This document shows positions 1-5,842 of a stretch of 12,603 bases of DNA, piece by piece. The translations under genes were made by a program, and so were the position numbers. The DNA lies in contig JBMOLC010000021.1 in the NCBI GenBank assembly GCA_049324215.1, forward strand, positions 1 through 12,603. Reading direction: 5' to 3'. Every line of letters begins with the position of its first letter. Positions within the stretch are counted from its first letter, which is position 1. Source of the DNA: JBMOLC01 sp049324215 (lineage in GTDB: Bacteria; Patescibacteriota; Microgenomatia; UBA8517). A model generated the notes under the pieces. It did not search any database. It was not told the origin of the DNA and saw only the letters and a list, made by a program, of their open reading frames with translations.

Positions 1-1
1 T

Positions 2-418
2 GACAACAATATTCTTTCAGTTGCCCGAGAGAAAATAAAAAGTGGTACATCATATGTGGGAGTAAGTGCGGGAGCCGTCATTGCTTGTCCCACTATTAAA
101 ATTTGGTATGAGATGCCAATCGTTTTACCCCCAAGTTTAGATTCGTTATCCGTAATACCATTTCAAATTACTCCTCATTATTTTGATGTGGATGCTAATC
201 GCGAAATAGGAAAGTCGCCGAAAAGACGAATTGAAGAATTTCTTTTGATAAATGATGAGATTGTGGTTGCACTCTATGAAGGATCGAGGCTTCGTGTTGA
301 AAATGGTAAAACCGTAGTAGAAGGTAAGGGGGGCGCAATTGTATTTAAAAAGAATGAGTTCCCCAAACGTTACGAACCCGGCGATATATTATTTGGGGAA
401 CAGATAGAGCATCCTTAG
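2..418 (+). CDS. pepE: Peptidase E-like serine peptidase (family S51), 5' end outside window
   Basis: The reading frame is open to the left edge and only the C-terminal part is present (138 codons). The family (dipeptidase E, alpha-aspartyl dipeptidase, related to cyanophycinase) cleaves Asp-X dipeptides in the cytoplasm. The nucleophile elbow GVSAGA is visible, with Ser encoded at 65-67. A His in the motif ITPHYFD lies 37 residues later, the same spacing as Ser120 to His157 of Salmonella PepE. The third triad position (Asp135 in PepE, 15 residues after Ser) is Glu here, in the context YEMPIV. A later Glu in LYEGS sits close to the position of the alternative acidic residue proposed for this family. 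The gene is visibly more A/T-rich than the pilus operon. It ends 4 bases before the convergent ABC gene. Family assignment is firm; substrate is inferred. Confidence 0.85.
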   Translation, partial: DNNILSVAREKIKSGTSYVGVSAGAVIACPTIKIWYEMPIVLPPSLDSLSVIPFQITPHYFDVDANREIGKSPKRRIEEFLLINDEIVVALYEGSRLRVENGKTVVEGKGGAIVFKKNEFPKRYEPGDILFGEQIEHP

Positions 419-422
419 TAAC

Positions 423-1289
423 TTAATCTAACTTAATTTGCAAATTCCAGAAATGGGAGTAGAGGCTATCCTTTTTCGCCAACAGCTCGCCGTGGGAACC
501 GACTTCTTTGATTTTGCCTTTTTCAATGACCACTATTTTGCCCGCGCGCATGACGGTTGAAAGTCTGTGGGCAATAATAATTGTGGTTTTGTTGCTTGCA
601 GCTTTCCAGAAAGCCTCCTGAATTAGTTTCTCGCTTTCTGAATCAAGTTGGGAGGTTGCTTCGTCAAAAATGATAATTTCAGGCTCAGACAAAATCATTC
701 TGGCAATGGCCACCCTCTGCTTTTGTCCACCCGAGAGCTTTATACCCCTTTCACCAACCTTGGTAGCGTATTTTTTCGGCAGAGTCTCTATGAATTCATG
801 AATCCTGGCTAGCTTGGCGGCAGCTACTATTTCTTTCTTGGTCACTCCGACTTTTCCGTAGCCGATATTCTGCTCAAGCGTATTATTGAAAAGCACCGGT
901 TCTTGGGGAACAACCCCCATTAAGGAGCGCAGGTCGCTTTTAGAGAATCTTTTAATGTTGATACCGTCAATAGTGATTTCTCCTTTTTCAACATCATAAA
1001 ATCTCATTAGAAGTTTAACCAAGGTAGTCTTACCAACACCGCTTCTTCCGACAAGGGCAACCGATTGCCCTTCTCGGATTTTCAGATTAATATTTTTGAC
1101 AGCGTCGGCCTGTTTATTCTCGTAGGAGAAATTTACGTTTTTGTATTCTATCTCTCCCTTTATGGCCTTGGGTTTGATCGGATTTTTCGGGTCTTTGACC
1201 TCTACTTGGTAATCAAGAAGGCCGAAATATTTTTCTATATCGGTATAGCTTTTGGTAATATCTCTAAACCCCCAAACCACGACTCCCAC
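423..1289 (-). CDS. 5'-truncated ABC exporter: nucleotide-binding domain with remnant of last membrane helix
   Basis: Encodes the ATPase half of an MsbA/ABCB-type exporter. Seen in the 288-residue form: the end of a transmembrane domain with the typical FRDITKSYTDIEKYF connector (about 8-22), A-loop Tyr56, Walker A GRSGVGKT (81-88), Q-loop Gln129, signature LSGGQ (185-189), Walker B IIIFDE (205-210) and H-loop His241. All catalytic motifs are intact, but family members are about 570-600 residues, so five of the six membrane helices are missing. The frame stays open upstream to 1379, but that part lies antisense-free inside the PilW-like gene and shows no ABC homology. A GTG at 1289 preceded by AGAGG (7-base spacing) could serve as a start. 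It is probably a decaying remnant or rearrangement product; a solitary ATPase cannot be excluded. It converges on the peptidase E gene. Confidence 0.8.
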   Translation of the reverse strand: MGVVVWGFRDITKSYTDIEKYFGLLDYQVEVKDPKNPIKPKAIKGEIEYKNVNFSYENKQADAVKNINLKIREGQSVALVGRSGVGKTTLVKLLMRFYDVEKGEITIDGINIKRFSKSDLRSLMGVVPQEPVLFNNTLEQNIGYGKVGVTKKEIVAAAKLARIHEFIETLPKKYATKVGERGIKLSGGQKQRVAIARMILSEPEIIIFDEATSQLDSESEKLIQEAFWKAASNKTTIIIAHRLSTVMRAGKIVVIEKGKIKEVGSHGELLAKKDSLYSHFWNLQIKLD

Positions 1290-1314
1290 AAGAAAACCTC
1301 TAATACGGCTAATT
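1290..1314. other. Junction between pilin operon and decapitated ABC gene
   Basis: The PilW-like gene stops at 1315 with a normal pilin-type ending. ABC exporter homology begins, already deep inside the gene, within about 30 bases on the same strand. There is no intergenic spacer, no insertion sequence and no visible direct or inverted repeat. The simplest reading is a deletion or recombination breakpoint that fused the operon end to the middle of an exporter gene. A chimeric assembly would look the same. Confidence 0.55.
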
Positions 1315-1809
1315 TTAGTAAGTCCGCAAAAAGATTTTAGTGGTGGCAGTGACTTGGGCTTGTTCGATGCCTTGGGCAAAAACGTCTTTTGCTGAAAGAT
1401 TGATGGTTACGGATGGGGGAGTCCTGCCTGAGGCGGGGCTACAAGAGAAGGAACAGCTTGTGATGTTGACCTCGTCACTGGTAAGTCTTGCTGAACCGCT
1501 GGCAATGTAGCCGTTTGACCGGACGTTTACGCAGGAGAAATAAGTACTTACCCCGTCCGTATCTCGATAGTCAACCCTTAAAGGATCTGGATTCGGACAG
1601 GCAACCACCGATTCCGAATTTCTAATCTGCCTCTCCATTACAGCCAGGGCATAGTCCAGGTTTTCCCTGACTCTGACTAATGAATCGCTTCTATTTGAAC
1701 CCTTTAATGTCGTTAGAATCACCCTCGAGATTAGAACTCCCAAGATAGCGAAGATGGCAACCACCAGAAGTATTTCTATCAAGCTAAAGGCATTTTTGCT
1801 TTTTTTCAT
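1315..1809 (-). CDS. PilW/GspJ-like minor prepilin
   Basis: A 164-residue minor prepilin with leader MKKSKNA and a class III site NA|FSLIE: the -1 residue is Ala instead of Gly, and Glu is at +5. A hydrophobic helix follows (about 8-30) and then a polar domain with Cys residues (a CPNP turn, and TSCSFSC near 120). The end, TTKIFLRTY, matches the usual close of PilW/PilX-like proteins of Gram-positive and CPR pili, so the gene looks complete at its 3' end. The ATG at 1809 is chosen over an upstream TTG because it sits 5 bases after GGAGG and overlaps the previous stop as ATGA. It is third in a FimT-PilV-PilW order, the part of the fibre thought to prime assembly at the tip. The specific GspJ assignment rests on order and general look. 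Confidence 0.8.
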   Translation of the reverse strand: MKKSKNAFSLIEILLVVAIFAILGVLISRVILTTLKGSNRSDSLVRVRENLDYALAVMERQIRNSESVVACPNPDPLRVDYRDTDGVSTYFSCVNVRSNGYIASGSARLTSDEVNITSCSFSCSPASGRTPPSVTINLSAKDVFAQGIEQAQVTATTKIFLRTY

Positions 1810-2255
1810 AGTTCCCTCCAATCCGAAAAGTTGGTGACCGACCTAACTTCATGAAGCCCCTGGCTATCCGTCCAATAGACCTTTACTCCTGCCTCAACTA
1901 AGGTTTTGCCGTTGACTACCGAACCGGAAAAAGAAATTTCCCTTTTAAAAATGGTGTCGGTTATCTCCTGTCCCGAGCCGCAGGCCCCAACGGTTGCACT
2001 GGCCCAGGAAAGGGCTGGAAAACAGTAGAGGGGCGTTGCCGCCCTGCTCTCAAAAGCCGTAAAGTCTGTGTCCCTTTCACCCCTTAGCCACTCGGTTGCT
2101 TCCTGAGAATAACGGGTCGCCAGGGTTTTGTTTTTGGAGAAGGTGGTGTTCCTGATTGCGTTTGATGTCAAAACCACGATGGCAACTATTATTAAGGTGG
2201 ATATCGCGAGCGCCAGCATTATTTCAAATAAAGATTGTCCAGTCTCTAACCTCAT
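1806..2255 (-). CDS. PilV/GspI-like minor prepilin
   Basis: A 149-residue prepilin with short leader MRLETG and cleavage site TG|QSLFE: Gly at -1, Gln at +1 and Glu at +5. Gln at +1 with SLxE is typical of PilV-like proteins of bacteria without an outer membrane. The hydrophobic N-helix is followed by a region containing RYSQEATEWLRGERD, which matches the 'qQ/A-x-E-x-l-R..RD.dw' pattern common in PilV-like proteins, and by two Cys (about 79 and 92) that could form a disulfide. The ATG overlaps the previous stop (ATGA) and has GGAGGAG 7 bases upstream. It probably joins the FimT- and PilW-like proteins in a tip or priming complex in the membrane. Confidence 0.8.
   Translation of the reverse strand: MRLETGQSLFEIMLALAISTLIIVAIVVLTSNAIRNTTFSKNKTLATRYSQEATEWLRGERDTDFTAFESRAATPLYCFPALSWASATVGACGSGQEITDTIFKREISFSGSVVNGKTLVEAGVKVYWTDSQGLHEVRSVTNFSDWREL
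1815..1819 (-). promoter_or_regulatory. Shine-Dalgarno GGAGG for PilW-like gene
   Basis: GGAGG lies 5 bases before the ATG at 1809, inside the end of the PilV-like gene. It decides the start in favour of 1809 over the TTG at 1821, which overlaps this site. Confidence 0.7.
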
Positions 2256-2728
2256 TTAATTTCTCCTCCGGATGAGACCGTAACTACCCTCGTATTTCCG
2301 GTTGCCGCCTGGGTCAGGGTAATTGTTGCGGCTGCCCCTGAGGCAATATTCGTCCCCTGACCCAAAATCTTAAAAATGATGGGGTCGAGGCTTCCCGAGA
2401 TGGTAACGTCAGAGGGCAGAAAAACGTCCTTGACTATTACTGTTCCGCCAGAACAGCTAGCCACGATTCGATAGTTACCAGAAGAGACTACGTCAAAATT
2501 ATAGCTATCGAGGGTGTTGGGGGAGTTGCAGGCAATAGCTGAGGGCTTGTTTCCTGCCAAAGCGTTTTCTTGGGCGAGCCTTAAGTCTCCTTTGACGCTT
2601 CTTGCCTGTCCGGCAAGGGCTTGCCTTCTTGAAAAATCCCTGAAGTTTACATAACCAATACCGAAGATTAGCCCGACGATGGTCAGGGCAACCAGGAGTT
2701 CGACAAAAGTGTAGCCGTTTTTACCCAT
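2252..2728 (-). CDS. FimT/GspH-like minor prepilin
   Basis: A 158-residue prepilin with leader MGKNG and site NG|YTFVELLVALTI (Tyr at +1, Glu at +5). After the hydrophobic helix comes a helical stretch with RRQALAGQARSVKGDLRLAQ and ENALAGNK, characteristic of GspH/FimT proteins. The C-terminal beta-rich part closes with NTRVVTVSSGGEI, matching the FimT-type ending 'G-x-x-R-x-V-x-V-x-x-x-G-x-I'. This is the most clearly assignable of the minor pilins. The protein should sit at or near the pilus tip; some FimT relatives bind DNA during uptake, but nothing here proves that. Its ATG follows the previous stop after 1 base with no clear Shine-Dalgarno, so translation is probably coupled. Confidence 0.82.
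   Translation of the reverse strand: MGKNGYTFVELLVALTIVGLIFGIGYVNFRDFSRRQALAGQARSVKGDLRLAQENALAGNKPSAIACNSPNTLDSYNFDVVSSGNYRIVASCSGGTVIVKDVFLPSDVTISGSLDPIIFKILGQGTNIASGAAATITLTQAATGNTRVVTVSSGGEIK
2263..2269 (-). promoter_or_regulatory. Shine-Dalgarno GGAGGAG for PilV-like gene
   Basis: GGAGGAG ends 7 bases before the ATG at 2255 and lies within the last codons of the FimT-like gene. It supports independent initiation in addition to coupling through the ATGA overlap. Confidence 0.65.
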
Positions 2729-2729
2729 T

Positions 2730-3164
2730 TCATGGACTCACTACTTTGTAGTTGCAGGTAGTTCCACAGTCGGAGGAACCTCCGCAGGTAAGCGAACCCG
2801 ACCCTTGCTCGGTCGCAGCACAAAGCTCATATGTGGTTCCGTCTGAGGTGTATCTGTAGTACCTCGTAGGGGAGATTGGATCCGTCGGAGGAGTCAGGTA
2901 AACGTTGGTCACGGCACAAGAGCTAGGACTACCGTCACCAACTATCTGGGCCGGCCAATTGGTGGTATAGGTGGCCACGGGGTAGTTGCCACAGTCTGAC
3001 TTATAGATTTCAATTCCGCTCCTTATAAGCTCTATGTCCGCCTTTCTTTTTGCGTCTCTTGATGATTCCCTTGAGCCCTGGAGGCCAAAAATGGAGAGTC
3101 CGATTAAAACGCCGATAATGGCGATAACCACCAGAAGCTCAATTAAAGTAAAACCTTTTCTCAT
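2730..3164 (-). CDS. Type IV prepilin (PilA/GspG-like), 144 residues
   Basis: The frame is open further upstream, but the class III leader MRKG|FTLIE fixes the start at 3164; that ATG overlaps the previous stop as ATGA and has GGAGGAG 10 bases upstream. The hydrophobic helix FTLIELLVVIAIIGVLIG is followed by SRDAKRKADIELI, a pattern shared by most pilins in this array, then YKSDCGNYP, a PPTDP loop and a Tyr-rich strand RYYRYTSDG. It ends in a Cys cluster, CGG...DC...TCNYKV, close to the CNFG ending of the prepilins at 4155 and 4669. Six Cys in the mature part suggest disulfides outside the membrane. It could be a minor subunit or a variant fibre pilin. Confidence 0.83.
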   Translation of the reverse strand: MRKGFTLIELLVVIAIIGVLIGLSIFGLQGSRESSRDAKRKADIELIRSGIEIYKSDCGNYPVATYTTNWPAQIVGDGSPSSCAVTNVYLTPPTDPISPTRYYRYTSDGTTYELCAATEQGSGSLTCGGSSDCGTTCNYKVVSP

Positions 3165-3631
3165 ATTGGGCAGGCTCCTCCGGTTGGCGGAATACCGGTC
3201 GTGGCAGTACCGGTTTTGCCATTTGAACAGACTACCCAGTAGGTAGTCGTGGTAACGTTTTCGATCTTTCCCCAAATGACGTAGCTAGTTCCCGCCGCAC
3301 TCCCGTCGGAGATTGTTCCATCAGACTGGTATTTGTAATCAAAGCTTGCGTCCTTGGCCTCCCTGGGGTCGGAGGGACAACCCGTTAGCCCCAAGTCAGA
3401 ACATAAGGTGGTGTCGGCAGAAACCGTCGTCGGCCTTTGGGGATAAAGGCCATTATTTTTATTGGCATAGTTCTCCAGTGCAAGTTGGTACTGTTTAGTA
3501 TCCGATTTTCTTTGGGTATCTCGGGTTTGTTTTTGGCTACCGGTATACGAGACGAGGGCCATACTGGCCAAGATGCCAATAATGGCAATCACGACCAGAA
3601 GTTCGACCATTGTAAAGCCTTTTTTAATCAT
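3161..3631 (-). CDS. Type IV prepilin (PilA/GspG-like), 156 residues
   Basis: The leader MIKKG and site KG|FTMVELLVVIAII (Phe +1, Glu +5) mark a standard type IV prepilin. The helix is followed by TRDTQRKSDTKQYQLALENYA, the array's common 'RD-x-QRKSD...ALE-x-Y' signature. The mature part has a CSDLG...GCPSDP region and a Tyr-rich strand, and ends in GGACPI. Four Cys are present after the helix, with VVCSNG and ACPI as the likely C-terminal pair that holds the D-loop of many pilins. The start is 15 bases after the preceding stop with a weak AGGA upstream. The role, minor or alternative major subunit, cannot be told from sequence. Confidence 0.82.
   Translation of the reverse strand: MIKKGFTMVELLVVIAIIGILASMALVSYTGSQKQTRDTQRKSDTKQYQLALENYANKNNGLYPQRPTTVSADTTLCSDLGLTGCPSDPREAKDASFDYKYQSDGTISDGSAAGTSYVIWGKIENVTTTTYWVVCSNGKTGTATTGIPPTGGACPI
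3175..3181 (-). promoter_or_regulatory. Shine-Dalgarno GGAGGAG for prepilin at 3164
   Basis: GGAGGAG ends 10 bases before the ATG at 3164, a slightly long spacing, and lies in the Gly-Gly-Ala codons at the end of the preceding prepilin gene. It supports the internal ATG rather than the longer open frame. Confidence 0.55.
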
Positions 3632-3646
3632 GTAATCATGTCCTGC

Positions 3647-4141
3647 TCATGGTTTAACCTGATACATCCAGTTGCTCGCGCAGTCTATTCCGGACTCGGT
3701 CTGGCCGTCTTCATCGCTCGGGTTTTCCAGACAGGCAGTCAGGGTGTAATTGTCTAGGTCAATCTGATTATAGGCATAGGCTTGCGAGGAGAGGGGGTCT
3801 TCGGGAAGCGTACTCATGATGGTTTTGCCGTCAGCCGTCCAGGCGCTTCCGTACTCGCAGGTAAATGGTCCGGGAGGAGTAGATTGACCGCAAGCAACTA
3901 TCTTGCCTGCATTTGCCCCCGTTCCGTGAGCCGGGTAGGCCCCGTAGTCGTTGTAATAAACCCTGAGGGCGGTCTGGATATTTCTCAAATCGCTTTTTCT
4001 CTGGGCGTCCCTGCCCCTTTCCCTCGCTGCATTGAAGTTTGCCAGAAGAACCGTTGAGATAATGGCAATGATCGAGATTGCTACCAGAAGTTCGATTAGG
4101 GTAAATCCTTTCTGGAGTACTTTGGGCATGTTAACTTTCAT
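3647..4141 (-). CDS. Type IV prepilin (PilA/GspG-like), 164 residues
   Basis: The class III site is QKG|FTLIELLVAISII with Glu at +5. After the helix come ARERGRDAQRKSDLRNIQTALRVY and YNDYGAYP, then GKIVACGQ, FTCEYG and TLPEDPLSSQAYAY. The series 'VAC ... C-[EA]-[YW]-G ... K-T ... DP' recurs in the next two upstream prepilins (4155 and 4669), so these three look like tandem duplicates. It ends in CASNWMYQVKP. Two starts are possible: ATG at 4141 (leader of 12) or ATG at 4129 (leader of 8). Neither has a clear Shine-Dalgarno; a TATAAT lies 10 bases before the second. Confidence 0.83.
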   Translation of the reverse strand: MKVNMPKVLQKGFTLIELLVAISIIAIISTVLLANFNAARERGRDAQRKSDLRNIQTALRVYYNDYGAYPAHGTGANAGKIVACGQSTPPGPFTCEYGSAWTADGKTIMSTLPEDPLSSQAYAYNQIDLDNYTLTACLENPSDEDGQTESGIDCASNWMYQVKP

Positions 4142-4145
4142 TATA
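4140..4145 (-). promoter_or_regulatory. Possible internal -10 box TATAAT before prepilin at 4141
   Basis: TATAAT ends 10 bases before the in-frame ATG at 4129, a spacing like that at the holB and gyrB starts. No -35-like hexamer is found at 15-19 bases. It could be chance. Confidence 0.2.
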
Positions 4146-4154
4146 GCCTAATTA

Positions 4155-4679
4155 CTAGGGTAGGGTATCGGTCGGCGACGTATTGGTGCTGGTCACTCCA
4201 AAATTGCAGGTATAGCCTCCGCCGCAGGTGACCGTAATTCCGGGATTTGTACAGTTGCCGTTGATGCAGTTCTTGTCTTCGGTATTTTCCAGTCTGGCAA
4301 AAAGCTGGAATTGGTTTTGGTTGGTCGAAACCCGGTAAACATAATTTTGTGAACTGACTGGGTCTTTGGCGATGGTCTTCATGTAAGTCGTCTTGCCGTC
4401 GCTCACTGTCCCCGAACCCCAAGCACAGGCAGTTCCAGCTCCAGTCCCGGGGTTATAGGAACAGGCAGCAACCTGGGTTCCACTGGCTGGCGGGTACTTG
4501 CCGTAATCAGCGAAGAAAAGCTCGAGGGCATTTGCAACTTGTTTTAAATCACTTTTCCTCTGCGCGTCCCTCCCCCGCATTTGCGAGGAACGAAAACCGC
4601 TGATAATGACGGTTGAGAGAATGGCCAAAATAGCCATAACCACCAGCAGTTCAACCAACGTGAACCCCTTAGTCGCCAT
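4155..4679 (-). CDS. Type IV prepilin (PilA/GspG-like), 174 residues
   Basis: The start is placed at the ATG giving the short leader MATKG before FTLVELLVVMAILAIL (Glu +5); an ATG three codons upstream (4688) is also possible, and the longer open frame has no pilin features. The body has QMRGRDAQRKSDLKQVANALELFF, ADYGKYP, TQVAACS, ACAWG, KDPVSSQNYVYRV and FARLEN. It ends with VTCGGGYTCNFGV, nearly matching VSCG...LCNFGL at the end of the next prepilin (4669-5235), which marks the two as close paralogs. Seven Cys follow the helix. The 5' end overlaps the upstream prepilin by 11 bases, so translation is probably coupled. Confidence 0.83.
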   Translation of the reverse strand: MATKGFTLVELLVVMAILAILSTVIISGFRSSQMRGRDAQRKSDLKQVANALELFFADYGKYPPASGTQVAACSYNPGTGAGTACAWGSGTVSDGKTTYMKTIAKDPVSSQNYVYRVSTNQNQFQLFARLENTEDKNCINGNCTNPGITVTCGGGYTCNFGVTSTNTSPTDTLP

Positions 4680-5235
4680 ACATTTCATTTTCGTATTCTT
4701 CAATGGATTTATCAAGGGGAGTGTTCCCATAAGCCAGGCCAAAGTTACAGAGTCTAACCCCACAGCTGACACTCCTGGCCACTATTTTTGGGTCGTACTC
4801 CGGCTCATCCTCGCCCTCTAAAGAAGCATAAATTTGAAATCTAGTCCCACTTGAGAAGTAAACATAAGTTAAACCTTTAGCGGCAAATGGATCATCCGGC
4901 AGGGTTTTGAGGTAGGAGGGAAAGCTGGCGTCAAAAACGTCTACCAGGGAATCCTTTCCCCACTCGCAAGGCACTAAACCGACGATATTTCCCTTGGCAT
5001 CTATTTTGGTATCGACCCCTTTGCAGGCAACAATTTTTCCCTCTGAGGCCAGAGGGAAAAACCCAAAGTCTTTCTGATAGGACTCAAGGGCGTTATAAAC
5101 GTCTCTTAAGCCAGCCTTTCTTTCGACGTCTCGAGAGCGCCTGAGACTGACGCGAAAGTTAGCTAGGGACGCAAGCGAAATCGCAATGAGAATAGTCAAA
5201 ACCCAAAATAATTCAACTTTGCTAAAAGGCCGCAT
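4669..5235 (-). CDS. Divergent prepilin-like protein with non-canonical cleavage site (Pro at -1)
   Basis: A 188-residue protein starting MRPFSKVELFWVLTILIAI. It aligns without gaps to the class III motif, with Phe at +1 and Glu at +5, but the -1 residue is Pro instead of Gly or Ala, +3 is Lys instead of a hydrophobic residue, and the leader is only three residues. I checked the codons: ATG CGG CCT TTT AGC AAA GTT GAA. After the helix it follows the array pattern (RRSRDVERKAGLRDVYNALESY, KDFGFFP, GKIVAC, VPCEWG, TLPDDP, IYASLEG) and the CNFG ending of its neighbour, then adds an acidic tail (SIEEYENEMYGD). The longer open frame upstream is antisense-free overlap with the preceding pilin and carries no leader. 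It may be uncleaved or poorly cleaved; an inactive paralog is the alternative. Confidence 0.78.
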   Translation of the reverse strand: MRPFSKVELFWVLTILIAISLASLANFRVSLRRSRDVERKAGLRDVYNALESYQKDFGFFPLASEGKIVACKGVDTKIDAKGNIVGLVPCEWGKDSLVDVFDASFPSYLKTLPDDPFAAKGLTYVYFSSGTRFQIYASLEGEDEPEYDPKIVARSVSCGVRLCNFGLAYGNTPLDKSIEEYENEMYGD

Positions 5236-5236
5236 G

Positions 5237-5842
5237 TTATTGCCAAGGTTGACATTCGGTCCCCTGCGAGCCGCATTGTCCGTAACAGGTTGCGCTTTGG
5301 TAATTGGGGTCGCACTCGGGCCCCGGCCGATTGGGGTCCCAGCTGATGGGAACACAGACGCCGCTTTTACAACCATAGAAGTTGCCACCACTTGCACCCG
5401 GCGAGGGTGCGTTGGGACTGCCGCTATAGTAGTTGTAGGCTCCGTTGGGGCCAATCGAGCCTGAAATGTCGCTATCGCTTAAATTCTCAAGGGTGGCGTA
5501 GATTCTAAACCACTTGGGACAACTTGAATCTTCGTGGTCGTAGTAATACGAGGCCCCGGTTCTCGGGTCACAGGGAATTTTATCGATATAGGGCCTTAAG
5601 CCCGTACCAGGGTCGCAAACCACCAGTTGGGGTAGGGGGTAGCAGTCGTTGTCCTTCTCGTATTCTTCAACCGCAACTTTGATCTGGTAGATGTCTGTTT
5701 TTCGGCGACTGTCAAAACCTTTAAAAATTTGGGTGCGAAAAGCCCAAAAGGCCAAAAGGGCCAAAAATGCAATTATGGCAACAATGACCAGAAGCTCGGT
5801 GAGAGTAATTCCCGCAATTTCTTTTTTTAGGTTAGAAACCAT
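5237..5842 (-). CDS. Type IV prepilin with Cys/Gly/Pro-rich C-terminal tail
   Basis: A 201-residue prepilin with leader MVSNLKKEIAG and site AG|ITLTELLVIVAII (Ile +1, Glu +5). The core has SRRKTDIYQIKVAVEEYEKD, NDCYPLP, PCDPRTGASYYYDHED and RIYATLEN, in line with the other pilins of the array. From about residue 129 it changes into a low-complexity tail rich in Gly, Pro, Asn, Ser and Tyr that contains six Cys (YGCKSGVC, PECDP, ATCYGQC, TEC). With the four Cys of the core this gives ten, an even number that could all pair. Such a tail is unusual for a simple fibre pilin and could be surface-exposed or adhesive (inference). The start lies inside the end of pilD (16-base overlap). Confidence 0.82.
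   Translation of the reverse strand: MVSNLKKEIAGITLTELLVIVAIIAFLALLAFWAFRTQIFKGFDSRRKTDIYQIKVAVEEYEKDNDCYPLPQLVVCDPGTGLRPYIDKIPCDPRTGASYYYDHEDSSCPKWFRIYATLENLSDSDISGSIGPNGAYNYYSGSPNAPSPGASGGNFYGCKSGVCVPISWDPNRPGPECDPNYQSATCYGQCGSQGTECQPWQ

Noticed and set aside
1290..1379. Upstream extension of the ABC frame to an ATG at 1379
   Set aside because: It overlaps 65 bases of the PilW-like gene, has no ABC homology there and no ribosome site; a GTG at 1289 with AGAGG fits better.
3437..3757. 106-codon plus-strand open frame across two pilin genes
   Set aside because: It is the complement of two clear prepilin genes with diagnostic leaders; no ribosome site or known motif.
5236..5454. Long N-terminal extension of the divergent prepilin (73 residues, Thr/Pro/Ala-rich)
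   Set aside because: It lies wholly inside the preceding prepilin gene in another frame. The pilin helix at 5235 directly after the previous stop gives a normal start, and the composition is that of an out-of-frame shadow.
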